The position numbers and the translations under genes were made by a program. Positions 14,201-23,622 of a stretch of 64,000 nucleotides of DNA are shown here, piece by piece; the stretch's first letter is position 1, and the number at the start of each line of letters is the position of its first letter. The notes under the pieces were generated by a model. The model had not been told where the DNA came from and did no database searches. It worked only from the letters and a program-made list of their open reading frames with translations. Source of the DNA: Phoronis australis (lineage: Eukaryota; Phoronida; Phoronidae); the NCBI GenBank assembly GCA_002633005.1, contig NMRA01000184.1:236328-300327 (forward strand), written 5' to 3'.

Positions 14201-17200
14201 GTGGTAGTTGGATGACGTGGGTGTGCCCTGTGACCCCCCAGGCATGGTGGACTGCTCACAGTTCAACTGTTCGTCCAAGTTACCCGTCAACTCCTGTTGC
14301 ATGACATACAGCACATATCAAAAATTTACGTGAACCAAATATATGGATGTATTAATTATACTTCAGCACTAAAAATGAACAATTGTTACAATAAACAAAC
14401 ACACGCCAAGCTAATATCTTGCGGAAACAATGGTGACAAATTTAGGACCAACAATTTGACAAGCAGTGTAAACCTCATTCTTTATGTTTTACTGTTTTCC
14501 GATGTCAGCGACACTTTCAAAAGGATTACCAATGTTTACAAGGCTATTAAGCAGTGTTCTGATGTACACCAGTTACCGTTAAAAAATGGCATTGACTTGT
14601 TCCTTAATTGCACGAGTGATTTCTGGGTTTGCAAAGAAGTGGCAGTTGGTAATTCCTTGAGATCACCCTCGGTGCACAAGATGACACGCTGCCACAAGAA
14701 CTTGATCTCAAGCAATAATAAACTCCCAGTTCTTTGACAACACTTAAATCACTTATAATTTCACTAAGGGACAGTTCCAGAACAATTTGTAATGGCTAGT
14801 GGTCTTTTTACGCTACTGATTAACAGCTGTATCAAACAAAACAAAAATGCAGCAGAAATAAAATTTTTTATCTAGTTATTTGATGGACTGTTACTAATTC
14901 TTTGAATTGTAAATAAAACAATGAAACCTAGTCAAATGGTTCCAGCTTGTATAAAACTTCTTCCAATGAACATGCTGTTAAAACAAGCTACTTTTTCAGC
15001 TTAAAAGTTGACTTGGTTGAACAAAAAAAAAACAGAACAAATACATTAAAAGTTTTCTAATTTGAATATGTCCAAAAGGTTACAAATTCAAAATGCAAAA
15101 ACACTGATTAAAGAAAAGACGTAACTTTGTCAGAAACGATGGGACAAACTATGTACACCAAATACACAGAATACAGGGAAAATACTACTGGTTAGTTCTT
15201 TCCAGAAGATGGAAAAGCACAACACAAAGTAAGAGAGCACTAACCATTTACCAACACATAAGCCAACACAGACAATACACCGCCCCCTGGGGTCGAACAC
15301 AGTAACTACACACTAACATAGCTGAGTTGGATCAGCTGGTCAAGAGGTCATGATGATGGTTCTTCACAATATCACAATTTTTAACATGAGAAAGTACTTC
15401 TCAATAGTTCTATGCCTTGTGTTATTACAAACAGCCCAATTTAAAATGTAACTAACTATGGATTCTACTGAAGTTTCGAAAGCAGTGAAAAAACAGTATT
15501 GAGCAAGAAATGACAGATATTAACTTACAAAATTCACATATCACTTTAAAAAAATCACACAACATAAGAAATTTGCATCTGAACAAAAAGTAAATAATTA
15601 GAAGTGCACTGAAAATATTCATCGTTGAAGACTTTCCGAAAACGAAACCCAGTACAATTCTAGAAACATTCAGTCCTCACTATCTTATAAGACATTCAAT
15701 GAACTTCCAACCTCTTCATGGCTAATAGGTCAAACCAGTCATTGAAAGGTGTTTATTTTTAACTTTACCAGAATTCATGTTGACATTTGTGCAACTTGAC
15801 AATGAAATCAAAAAACTTTTTAATTTCAAAATAAACTCAGCTAATGAATCAACTACTGTCCACATCCTTCAAATCAAACCAATACGAAACTGAGTCACCA
15901 TGCAAAACTGTAGTCATTTATCATGGTCATGTCAAACAGTTGATAACGTTCCTATCAGAAAAATCACCAAACACAATATTTATTAGTTCCCTTTTACCAA
16001 ATTTCTCCAAGTTATACACCAATGACTTAACTTCATTTCAAACTTATTTGCCTCTTTTTCCCCACCAGTTATTCACAAGGCCACATTTCCTATCTAACCT
16101 ACCAACATAATGGTTTATTTATAAGACCTAGACTTCATTATCATAAAAGTAGTCCCGGCAGGCAAGCTGTGTATGCCAGTTCCTGAGCGCACAAAGGCCA
16201 GTGTAAATCGATGTATGTACAGAGCCTGGCTCACAGCTCTTCACACAAATACCAATTTGAATTCTACCGCTGAATGATGTTTTTAAAGACATCTATAGTT
16301 TAAAGCTAATCACTCATTGGGCAATTGCTGGAGGTTACACATCAGAGGACTTCCTGATTAAGCCAGACTATAAAATGGTCATGGCTTCAAATAGAAATGG
16401 CTAACCAGTGAAATTTTAAAGGGGTCAGAGACAAAGAATTGAACACACAAACACATAGGTTAATTAACCAGTGCCAGTGAATTATCATAGGTGAACCAAA
16501 TTTAAGGGGGCTAGGTTTTTGGAATTAAGTCGGCTGCTAATGCCACCTAGGACTGGCTGGAACATAACATCCTACACAGGAACTGGAAGACTGGACAATA
16601 ATATAAAAACACAACACACTAAACAACAGGCTATTTTCAGTTGCATGTTTTTTGATACCCAACAGATTTAAACACTGCTCAATCACCACACATCGAATGA
16701 ATCAGCGCACCGGCGTGTTTTTCACGTCAACACGAAAACAACTCAAAACCAGAAACGGAACTACAAACACGAAATAGCAAAACAGCCAATATCGCAGAGG
16801 TTATAGAAAATTACAAACAAAACCATAATCTTGAGTTATTAAATAAAAAAGCAGCATAGGTGCAAACTTACAGGTAAGTCAGGATTTTCATAAGATGGGG
16901 GTGCCACAAGCTGGCCTCGACTAGAATAGCCCTACGCCAAACAGAAAAGATTAACGTGAATTCTTGTGTTTCTCAATATCATTAGGTGCTGTTTACAATG
17001 AAGATAGATTTTACCAAATCTGAAGAGTCTCAAGAGCATATACTAAAAGGTATTTTACACAAACTGTTCACTGAACCACGAAAGTGAATGAGATAAATGA
17101 ACTAATAACCAGTAGTCATATATCTCATTTGTACCATTATACCAATGCATTTCACCGTTAAAGTAAAGGTTTGGTGGCGTTGCCAAGAGGTGGTACTGCG

Positions 17201-20200
17201 AAAGCAGCTTACCTGGGCATTTATAGACGCCAGCGGTGGATAGCCGTGTGACTGGCTATAGGGAACCGCTGGATTATAGTGGCTCATCTGAAACCAACAA
17301 CCTCAGGTTAACAGATCAGCTGATTCACTCATTCCTGAGAAAGGGAATAGTAAAATTTAATTTCCATTTTGGGGTGGGAAATAGTCTCCTTATAAGTGAG
17401 TAAATATCAACAGCGCTTTTAGTGGGATGAACAGAGCTACAGAGTGAAGCCGTCAGTTGAAGCCTTGCCAATATGTGATGGAAGCCACCGATACTTCATA
17501 TTAGCGGAAAGTGATGTGTACAAGTACTTCTAACAGCTTGCAATTGCAAGAAAGTTCCATTGTCCAGCTACCTTGGCAAGACTCAACTACAGTATGTCTA
17601 CAACAGGAGAACTGAGGAGGTTAATGACAGGTTCATCATGCAAGACACAAGGACACGTGTTAACGACCTAGCACCTCTGCCAAGTGGCATGCGACATGTC
17701 TACACCATGTGATGACAACAACAATGACGGAAAGCTCACCTGTTGGTTATAACTTGGCTGCATCCCAGCCATTCCCATTTGTCGCATGGGTGATGGCTGA
17801 CCACTGAAACGTTGTGAGGGCGGGGCCTGGGGATGTTGAGGGAACTGACCCCCGTAGGCACCCTGAGGGTAGCTTGGGGGTCGACGCTGCTGCTGCTGCT
17901 GCTGCTGCTGTGGTGGCTGGTTTGGGTCAAACATGGGACCAGACTGAAAATGAAAAAAAAGAACGCTCAAATGTGCATGGTATACAGAGAGCATCCGCAC
18001 AGGAGCAGGTGATTGCCGATATGATCACAGAAGTGAGCGTGGATGTCGGATCACCTGAACAAGAGCTTAAGGACAGCCTATATAGTAATAAGACACCTGG
18101 AGCGTTGATGGTAAGCAGTAAATGGCCATGGGGTTAATGGCCTCTTATTGGAAGCAGTTGGTGCAGACCTAATCACTGAGCAACACTTACATGGGATTAG
18201 TTAAACAGGAGGGTTCACCTTAGGTCACTCAGGGAGAATCAATGTACTGTTATGTCAACAGAGTGATGTAACAGATAAACACAAACCACTGTCTGTCTCA
18301 GGGTTGAGCACCAGGCACAAGAACCACTGAACAAAAGACAGATACTATGTCTGGTCTAAACAATCTAGCCTCAGGTCAACCTCAACAGTTCATTCATAAA
18401 AATATTTTGAGGTTCAGGCAAATATGAGTGGTTCGCTTAGCTACCTAATTGGCTAGATCATCCAATCACAGACCAGTTTCACCACAAACATAAAAAGCAC
18501 TTTGCACACAGTGCTACTTATTTTAATGCCCTGCATCATAGCTGACTATTTTATCACTTTATCAGTATGTGTCTAATGCCACTGCAGAGGTGCCCAGCCC
18601 CTCAAAGCACATGGCTAATCAGCATATTAATGACTGCACTATGTACACAAACTGGGAACACTATCAATTTCTACACCTTCTTACTACAATGTAAACAGAC
18701 CTGGCTCAAACATAAACATTGGCCACACCAAACAACAACATAAATCTGCTCTGGGCTCTTGTTTGCCAATAAAAATGCAAAAGGTCCATGCATAACTGCA
18801 AAAAATATACTTTTGTTAATTTGAAGAGATGTCTATGGTTCGAGTACAATTCTTTCAGCCAGAAATGCTCTCTGTAGCACGACTGTGAATTGACATCAAC
18901 AGTGTGTTATTCATCCATCCAGAATCAGTGTTATGTGTACGATCTTACAGGTGTTTGAATATGCAACACTATGAATAAATATGGAAACCTGTTTTCTTAA
19001 CGGTGTCCATATCAGACTTCAGAGTCAAGACACCATGGTTAAACAGCTATAAAGCCGCCTTCTGCATGAAATACTGTTTACCCTGATATCAATTAAAATG
19101 TAATGAAACAGATCTCAAACTGTTCCCAAGTCAAAATACATGTGATTTCTAGGCTGGGTAAGAATGGACAATTCGTCATGGTTTACTTCTGATTAGGCTC
19201 TTCTAAGGTGTTACGGCGTCTCATTCAATTTGCCCAATTTGCCGGGCATAGCTTTGAAAAACGACCGAATATCATTCTTCACAAAAGTAAGAATCACTTG
19301 TCGTCTGACGAAGGAACAGGTTGAGACCTAATTTATGCCAGCAATAGTGGTCTATATAAAAAGTTGCTTTATTTTCTCAAAGTAACATGGGTTCCAGTTA
19401 AAATAACAAAATAGTAAAAATGAAACAGTAGTGACATCTGTTGAGAAATTGATTGTTCAAACCCTTTCCGATAAATGGCAGGAATGTTTTTATTATGCAC
19501 ATGAATTTATAAAGTATGTTGCTTGAAATTAAATAAAAATTAACTACGCCTACCCCCGAAATCTTGCAAGTTGCAAATCCAATAGCTTTAGTACAAGGCT
19601 TCTCAACAAAACAGCATAACAGAGTTCATGATTAATTGATGTATTGATGACCAGCACCAACCAATCAACACCAAGCGCTGATATAATCAACCAGCTGTTA
19701 TTAAACCTCTTCATTTTGCCTCCAAATTTAAAAGATCATTTGTAGGCTAATCCATACTGAGTGGCCATGTGCTCCCATTAGCATTGCTGTTTTCAAGCAA
19801 TAAGAGAATTTCTTGAAGTTTTCTTTCAAAGCAAATGGAATTTTACTTATACTCTTCAGGAAAATGAAAATGTGATACCTTGCAAATAAACAGCAAAGGA
19901 TTACATTATATTATGAAAACAGACATCAATTTTCAATAAAGCTTACTTTTTCTAAAAAGTCATTAATCAAATCTCCAGCAGGCAATTGATTAAAATAAAA
20001 AACGAAAAATGCCTGGTCCCAAATGAAATCGTAAACACAAAAGTGAATGCACTTTTCTAACCTTAAATAATTAAAAGTATACCTGGTTTCTGTAGGCTTG
20101 ATTTCCACCCATCTGGTGTTGCAGATAGCCTCTAGGCCCTCCCCAATTTTGGGACTGCGGGAACTGTGAATTCATGCCCATGTCATTCATCTGTTTTAGA

Positions 20201-20835
20201 GGAGGCACACCATATTCAGCATAACTGTTAGGAAATCGTTGACTATTGGGCTGCTGCAACAGTTGATTCAAGGTTGGCGTCGGTCCACCTTGTTGCGATA
20301 TACTTTGTCCTGAAATTCCAGGGAAACGCATTGCTGGATTAAATGACTGCGGCATACCAGGGCCAATCATGCGACCACCAGGTCCACTTTGTTTCGGGGG
20401 TTGTGGGTATGCAGGTCGCATACTCTGTTGGTTATACTGTGCATATTGGTTGCCCTGTTGAGGAAAATCATTGCTTCCAGGACCGGCCACCAAAGCACGA
20501 GTGTCACCTATGTAACTTCCTGTATTGCCTTGAAAAGCATTGTTCTGAAACCCAGGAGGTTGTATTGGGCTAGCATTCATGTTGACAGCCACTTTGCCAA
20601 AGCCAGGCTCCATACCAGGATCTCCTGGACCTTGATTGAAGTTATTCAAATCAGAAGGAGGATTCATAAGTGGTCCATCCAACGGTGGAGGAAAATCAGC
20701 TTGCTGCTGTGATACGTTCTGTCCTCCATCTTGAAAGTTATCCATTGTGTTCACATCAGAGGACTGTTTGGGCTGTTTCAAAGACTTCGGCAACGAACTA
20801 TTGTCTTCAATCACCTCGGACTTTACATCTGCCAT
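173..20835 (-). CDS. ARID1: ARID1/Osa (BAF250) subunit of the SWI/SNF (BAF) chromatin-remodelling complex, 16 coding exons
   Basis: DNA-binding signature subunit of the canonical BAF remodeller; nuclear. Coding exons in transcript order: 20083-20835, 17740-17943, 17213-17287, 16872-16931, 14125-14293, 13349-13438, 12058-12180, 10975-11640, 10283-10578, 7447-7641, 5861-6086, 5108-5630, 4305-4645, 3505-3677, 2876-2966, 173-2277. Every junction has AG/GT sites, all phases agree, and the total is 6,090 nt (2,029 aa plus TAA at 173-175). The start ATG at 20,835 has A at -3 and G at +4, and an in-frame TAG lies 9 nt upstream (20,842-20,844). Visible parts are a low-complexity Pro/Gln/Gly/Met/Asn N-terminus with a Q8 run, the ARID domain (~820-922), a second P/Q-rich stretch, the family block with SVEATQP, and the BAF250 C-terminus (~1,690-2,029; e.g. 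VLSPQRLVLETL, NVDLILAT). The length is close to vertebrate ARID1A/B as I recall them. Most invertebrates carry one ARID1 gene, so I do not assign A or B. Confidence 0.97.
2278..2875 (-). other. ARID1 intron 15
   Basis: Donor GTAGGT at 2,875 and acceptor tail CTCTTTCCAG at 2,278. It contains a C8 tract near 2,613. I see no gene or recognisable repeat in it. Confidence 0.85.
2876..2966 (-). CDS. ARID1: ARID1 exon 15: conserved SVEATQP block
   Basis: A 91 nt exon, residues 1,299-1,328 plus one base. It reads PKRELVFPHGSVEATQP and then a basic KRRKLTCRDV tail. The vertebrate ARID1 counterpart is RRDITFPPGSVEATQP followed by RRRLTMKDI. This is the most diagnostic short segment outside the ARID domain. 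It starts in phase 0 and ends in phase 1, fitting its neighbours. Confidence 0.93.
2967..3504 (-). other. ARID1 intron 14
   Basis: Donor GTAGGT at 3,504 and acceptor TTTTCAG at 2,967-2,969. No gene or clear repeat seen. Confidence 0.85.
3505..3677 (-). CDS. ARID1: ARID1 exon 14
   Basis: A 173 nt exon, residues 1,241-1,298. It begins by completing a Gly codon and reads GQRRDWPMQPRF, then a Pro/Met/Ser-rich stretch, ending in SPAKVQ. Acceptor CCCACAG at 3,678-3,684, donor GTAGGT at 3,504. It enters in phase 1 and exits in phase 0. Confidence 0.9.
3678..4304 (-). other. ARID1 intron 13 with a poly-G/N assembly junction
   Basis: The plus strand carries a G homopolymer at 3,979-4,006 with an N at 3,992, so the true length is unknown. 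The rest shows no gene. Confidence 0.8.
4305..4645 (-). CDS. ARID1: ARID1 exon 13: Pro/Gln-rich low-complexity segment
   Basis: A 341 nt exon, residues 1,127-1,240. It is dominated by proline and glutamine runs (a Q5 run, P6 and HHYPGQRPPYPG) and ends DSYGMSP. This is the flexible region between the ARID and C-terminal domains. Acceptor TATGTTCCAG at 4,646-4,655, donor GTATGT at 4,304. It enters after two bases of a Gly codon, matching exon 12. Confidence 0.92.
4646..5107 (-). other. ARID1 intron 12
   Basis: Donor GTTAGT at 5,107, an acceptable but weaker donor. AT-rich. Nothing recognised inside. Confidence 0.8.
5108..5630 (-). CDS. ARID1: ARID1 exon 12: Met/Asn/Pro/Gly-rich region after the ARID domain
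   Basis: A 523 nt exon, residues 953-1,126. It contains VQDPFSDDAH, which resembles the IQDAFNDGSD segment at the same place in vertebrate ARID1, and HDSYGNRMGM, which resembles the HDSYGNQFS segment. Acceptor CTTCTCAG at 5,631, donor GTTAGT at 5,107. Confidence 0.92.
5861..6086 (-). CDS. ARID1: ARID1 exon 11: second half of the ARID domain
   Basis: A 226 nt exon, residues 878-952. It begins LCKTKKWKEIGPMLGM, corresponding to VNKNKKWRELATNLNV in vertebrate ARID1, then reads SSASVAYTLRKNYIKY and FAFECRYDKGG, the C-terminal helices of the ARID fold. It ends at QQPPSP plus one base. Acceptor CGTTACAG at 6,087, donor GTAGGT at 5,860. A second in-frame donor, GTACGT, lies 12 nt further on at 5,848 and would insert GRSK. 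Confidence 0.93.
6087..7446 (-). other. ARID1 intron 10, with a pogo/Tigger-like relic
   Basis: It splits the ARID domain. It contains a 16 bp tandem repeat (~6,755-6,850) that runs into an AACGAGGTTCGACTGTACT end (~6,882-6,900), described separately. No gene seen. Confidence 0.8.
6755..6900. repeat. 16 bp tandem repeat ending in a Tigger/pogo-type terminus
   Basis: About six imperfect units of TCTCGGTTACAGTGAG lie at 6,755-6,850, two of them identical. They are followed by a terminus TGTAACGAGGTTCGACTGTA. AACCTCGTTA-type inverted ends are typical of pogo/Tigger DNA transposons. No clear matching left end is visible, so this is a fragment. Confidence 0.5.
7447..7641 (-). CDS. ARID1: ARID1 exon 10: first half of the ARID DNA-binding domain
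   Basis: A 195 nt exon in phase 0 at both ends, residues 813-877. Motifs visible are LCDMGEEPGRRALLERLL, TSVPAIAKTHLDLYKLY and LVKERGGFEV. These line up with LYELGGEPERKMWVDRYL, TNLPAVGRKPLDLYRLY and VSVKEIGGLTQV of vertebrate ARID1. Acceptor TATACTGCAG at 7,642, donor GTAAGT at 7,446. An open frame runs upstream of this acceptor, but that part has no ARID1 similarity and is intron. Confidence 0.95.
7642..10282 (-). other. ARID1 intron 9, with a dispersed degenerate repeat
   Basis: From ~8,040 to ~8,900 it holds several variants of AAATTTCATGAAGTATCA or AAGATCCATC (near 8,178, 8,327, 8,398, 8,697 and 8,818) and a CTAGGGGGTGCAATA motif at ~8,245. Similar text recurs at 60,560-60,740. This looks like an old dispersed repeat of unknown class. 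No gene seen. Confidence 0.6.
10283..10578 (-). CDS. ARID1: ARID1 exon 9: Ser/Thr-rich segment before the ARID domain, two possible donors
   Basis: Residues 714-812. Ser/Thr/acidic-rich with PSDTVVTQ, EESQDSITSSS, VESQPATPLG and SSPSWPGTP. Acceptor GTTTTACACAG at 10,579. Two donors keep the frame: GTAAGC at 10,282 (used in the 2,029-residue count) and the stronger-looking GTGAGT at 10,315, which would drop 11 residues. Both leave phase 0, as exon 10 requires. This end is therefore uncertain. Confidence 0.85.
10579..10974 (-). other. ARID1 intron 8
   Basis: Donor GTATGA at 10,974. Nothing recognised inside. Confidence 0.75.
10975..11640 (-). CDS. ARID1: ARID1 exon 8: Gln/Asn/Gly/Ala-rich N-terminal region
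   Basis: A 666 nt exon, residues 492-713. It starts with FQRQPGMPNYSQ, contains a run of ala-gln repeats (AQAAAQAAAQAALMAAAKTA) and MPAPPATVPNQMG, and ends in a Lys/Ser/Thr stretch with KVIKSEPTSTP, a sumoylation-like VIKSEP context. The acceptor TTTACAAG at 11,641 is AAG rather than CAG. Confidence 0.9.
11641..12057 (-). other. ARID1 intron 7
   Basis: 417 nt, AT-rich, donor GTAAAA at 12,057. Nothing recognised. Confidence 0.75.
12058..12180 (-). CDS. ARID1: ARID1 exon 7
   Basis: A 123 nt exon, residues 451-491, Gln/Met/Pro/Gly-rich (FQQQSMPPPPGGMGYG, then NSQFQQ). Acceptor TTGGTTCCAG at 12,181, donor GTAAAA at 12,057. It enters and exits in phase 1, so it could be skipped without breaking the frame. 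Confidence 0.88.
12181..13348 (-). other. ARID1 intron 6, carrying a foldback element
   Basis: It carries the foldback MITE at 12,297-12,713. The rest is AT-rich with no gene. Confidence 0.75.
12297..12713. mobile_element. Foldback MITE with perfect 26 bp terminal inverted repeats
   Basis: The left end at 12,297-12,322 (TGCATGAAACAGTCCCAAAT and six more bases) is exactly matched, inverted, by 12,688-12,713. The right ~200 bp (from ~12,512) is repeated in the same orientation at 56,638-56,858 with moderate divergence, so this is a dispersed family. There is no coding capacity. The class is unknown. No clear target duplication was seen. Confidence 0.75.
13349..13438 (-). CDS. ARID1: ARID1 exon 6
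   Basis: A 90 nt exon, residues 421-450, reading QQSSSPMPPQRPPSSHLDG and then SHSPMPNQ. Acceptor TATTTTTAG at 13,439, donor GTGAGT at 13,348. Phase 1 on both sides. Confidence 0.88.
13439..14124 (-). other. ARID1 intron 5
   Basis: A 105-codon open frame on the minus strand at 13,654-13,971 has no recognised motif and no splice logic. I do not call it. No repeat seen. Confidence 0.7.
14125..14293 (-). CDS. ARID1: ARID1 exon 5
   Basis: A 169 nt exon, residues 365-420. It reads ELTGNLDEQLNCEQSTMPGG, then SSNYHMGGMRPVPSP, then a Gly/Ser/Thr stretch ending SITG. Acceptor ATGCAACAG at 14,294, donor GTAGGT at 14,124. It enters in phase 0 and exits in phase 1. Confidence 0.9.
14294..16871 (-). other. 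ARID1 intron 4
   Basis: 2.6 kb, AT-rich. A 146-codon plus-strand frame at 14,297-14,737 shows no domain or codon signal that I recognise. No repeat identified. Confidence 0.7.
16872..16931 (-). CDS. ARID1: ARID1 exon 4 (60 nt)
   Basis: Twenty codons in phase 0: GYSSRGQLVAPPSYENPDLP. Acceptor TTTGGCGTAG at 16,932 and donor GTAAGT at 16,871. It is short and was identified by splice sites and by joining in frame to ELTGN of exon 5. Skipping would keep the frame. Confidence 0.85.
17213..17287 (-). CDS. ARID1: ARID1 exon 3 (75 nt)
   Basis: Twenty-five codons in phase 0: MSHYNPAVPYSQSHGYPP and then LASINAQ. Acceptor TTGGTTTCAG at 17,288, donor GTAAGC at 17,212. The Tyr/Ser/Gln/Pro composition fits the ARID1 N-terminus. 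Confidence 0.88.
17288..17739 (-). other. ARID1 intron 2
   Basis: 452 nt with no gene or repeat seen. Confidence 0.75.
17740..17943 (-). CDS. ARID1: ARID1 exon 2: polyglutamine run
   Basis: Residues 252-319. It reads SGPMFDPNQPP, then eight glutamines encoded mainly by CAG (plus-strand CTG repeat at ~17,889-17,910), then RRPPSYPQGAYGG and MRQMGMAGMQPSYNQQ. Acceptor TTCATTTTCAG at 17,944, donor GTGAGC at 17,739. Phase 0 on both sides. The CAG run may vary in length between individuals. Confidence 0.92.
17944..20082 (-). other. ARID1 intron 1
   Basis: 2.1 kb, AT-rich, donor GTATAC at 20,082. Nothing recognised inside. Confidence 0.75.
20083..20835 (-). CDS. ARID1: ARID1 exon 1: start codon and low-complexity N-terminus
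   Basis: Residues 1-251, starting MADVKSEVIEDNSSLPKSL. It is rich in Pro, Gln, Asn and Gly (FQDGGQNVSQQQ, NQLLQQPNSQRFPNSY) and has a PGMPQSFNPAMRFPG segment. The start is chosen because the ATG has a good context (ACAATGG) and the in-frame TAG at 20,842-20,844 closes the frame upstream. Confidence 0.93.
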
Positions 20836-21120
20836 TGTAGGCTACACAGACTCTGTCAAAATGTAACCCCTTCCCTTGTCTTGTCGTCAATTCAGTCTGC
20901 TCTTTTTGTTCACAATGAGTTGAGTGACAAGTTGAGCCGACATAATGAGACGCACACACCCAGAGAGAAAAACGACATCACATGTCCTTCATAACGACCC
21001 AATCCATCTTTGAAGGAGTTCAGATCCTTCCTATGTAAACCGAATAATTTCTACTCACGTGTTTTTTAACTCGTTTGGCTCGAGATGGGCTAAAACTTAG
21101 ACTAATGGCAGCGTGGTCTT
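20836..21120 (-). promoter_or_regulatory. 5' flank and presumed 5' UTR/promoter region of ARID1
   Basis: No TATA box is obvious upstream of the ARID1 start. A promoter here is inferred only from position. An untranslated first exon further upstream cannot be excluded. Confidence 0.25.
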
Positions 21121-21254
21121 ATCATACACAGCGCTATTATATGGAACACATCAATAGCGGGAACATGAGAGGATTATTACCAAAGGATCAGTACGCAGTA
21201 AATGTAAAAATGGTTGGCTCAAATTGTACTTTTTATTTAGACACCAGATTCTGA

Positions 21255-21500
21255 TTAACAATAACCTCTGGCCTCATTCCAATACTCTATTGACTGTATC
21301 GGATATTCATGTCTAATTAACACAAAAATAAACATAAGAATTACTTTTCGTCCCTGAGTAATTTGGCGCAATGATTTAACTTTAGGTTTGTGCGGCGTCT
21401 GAGGCATTCTTTTCAATTCTGGCTTTTCAATTAGCCGTTCATATATCCTCCCTCTGGTGAAAAATAAGTTTGCAATAAAAACTGGCTCAAAAATGAACAA
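21255..21500 (-). other. Possible unrecognised coding exon upstream of ARID1
   Basis: The minus-strand open frame reads RGRIYERLIEKPELKRMPQ and then TPHKPKVKSLRQITQGRK, strongly basic and protein-like. It has an acceptor-like TTTCACCAG just before it (near 21,455) and a GTAATT donor-like site after it (near 21,343). I do not recognise a family. It could be a short gene's exon, a pseudogene piece or chance. Confidence 0.25.
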
Positions 21501-22328
21501 GGTACGACTTCAATATTTTTAAATTATTTGTATATAACAATAACGATGAAATGTGAAGTTCTGGTTATAAATATTTTCGCATAATTAATATAAAAACTGT
21601 TGATCTTTTGCAGGTGGCAAAAATCTACCAGCCGCCGTGAGCCCAAAGCTCCATGTACTGACGTCATGTGCTAGGCCAACTTGGTATTATCGAACAGGCA
21701 ATTGTGTTTATTCATTTTTCGCATATGACCAGCTGGCTAAGATAAGAGGCGGGCTTTGGTCGTTTGAATTTCCGATTTCGCGAAGGCCAGTGTGCAAAGA
21801 AATTTCACATAATGGGAAAAGTAGACAATATATGACATTTTAGTGTAAATAAGACCACTTTTCGCACTAAAATTTCATATTACTAGCTGTTCCCGTTATA
21901 AGACGTATTCCCTCTGATGGAAACGCAATTTTGTGATAATGACCACCAGATGGCAGCACTGTATAGACTCAACGATAAAAACGTCGTTGGTTGCAATGCT
22001 TTTTCCAAGTTACATAAGGTATCAACATAACGATCAAACCCTTTCCATTTAGGTCTCCAATAATCTTTTTAGTTTTAGAAGAATTGTTTTATGTAAATTT
22101 TATCAGAGATGACGTCAATAAAAGCAATAACTGAAGACTCTACAGAACTTTGAATTTTCTGTTGTATTTTATTTTTCTTCTCTAGTTACAGAAGTACTGT
22201 TCTAAGGTAAATTGTCTCAAAGATGGCTTTCATACAAGTGTTTCCCAAAGCCTTCATGTTAGCCTCCTATCCTTCATTCTGTAGTCAACTTGGTGGTGTT
22301 GTAATTAATCAGGGAGTGGCTCAAAAAA

Positions 22329-22410
22329 CTATCTATCTATCTATCTGCCTGTCGGTCTGTCTTCTGTCCGGCTGTCTGTCTATCTATCTGTCTGTCTATC
22401 TATCTATCTT
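22329..22410. repeat. Tetranucleotide microsatellite (CTAT/CTGT)n
   Basis: About 80 bp of CTAT and CTGT units with a few interruptions (CTGCCTGTCGG, CTTCTGTCCGG). Confidence 0.9.
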
Positions 22411-23564
22411 ATAACCCGAAATATCCACCTTCAACCTGGGCTGCTCCTAACTGTGGACACGAACTTTGGCGCATAAGGGCGTAGGTCCATGCGCCTGGCA
22501 CCGGAAGTAGGCCTATGCCGGGTCGAAGTGCCGTTTTCAGAGGTTACGTGCACTTTCTTTAGATAATTGTGGTTGGGAAACGCTTTACGACATCCATCAG
22601 TAATTCGCGAATGTTTCTTCATTCTTCATTTACGTGAGTTTGTACTAAATTGAATACACGTCAACGTCTACCATTTGTAACGTATTAGGAAAGTTTCACT
22701 TAAAAATATTTTAGAATGTATTCCACAGTTCTGTTTCATTCAAATGTTTCACATGTAGGCGCATGCGCCTGAGCACATGCTTACATTTGCTAAGCTTGTA
22801 ATTATTTATTGCAGACTGCATTGGTCTCTCGGTATTAGGAGCTCTTCAGGACCCTCCCGGGTCACCACAGGAATCTTAAGCAGCCGGTCGTGTTACCAAG
22901 TAGGGGACTGGTCCTACGTACGGTAATATACACATTCTAGCCAGCGTTTCAATCTACAGACACATGTTCTAAGTATTTCCCACACGGTGTGACTGCCAAT
23001 GTAACAGCACTTCTAATTGACGATTAATACGCGACTTTCATTTTGAAGCTCAATACAATAAATCAATCTTTTATTTTGACCTTTTTGTATACTTGCTGTA
23101 ATAATAACTTTTTTAAATGAACAAGACTCAATAATTTGTCATGCTGCTCTGTGATACGGCAAAAGAGTAACAAAAATAACAAAGTCAAAATCCAGTCACC
23201 TCAGTAACATAATTTGCGTTTTCCAAACTAGACTTTTTCATGAAGCATAGTAAAGAAAACTGGCTCAAAATATTTAGCATGCGCCTTTGTCATTACAAAA
23301 TAACAATGTGTAATGTGTACCACATCAGGACAGCAAGATGCCCCAGTATTACACGAAGAACAGTCTTAATATCTCGGTGTTATAGTGAACTGTGTGTAAT
23401 GCGAATAAATTATGCACGTAAATAGTTTCAACTTTCGTCCGTGTTTTACACGCCCTAAATATTCAAATAACGAGGGTACTAAGGGTCGTCCTAATAAAGG
23501 CGGTATAACATCGGAATGAAAATTTTTTCGTGTATTCCGTGATATTCGAAGTGCGTTTTAAAAA

Positions 23565-23622
23565 TTCCGACTGATTTCTCAGTGCGTTCCACATTCCGAC
23601 TGATTTCTCAGTGCGTTCCACA
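23565..23622. repeat. Tandem duplication of a 29 bp unit
   Basis: The unit TTCCGACTGATTTCTCAGTG plus CGTTCCACA occurs twice in a row with one or two differences. No function evident. Confidence 0.75.

Noticed and set aside
22431-22622. 63-codon minus-strand frame with charged N-terminus
   Set aside because: No family or splice support. Consistent with chance.
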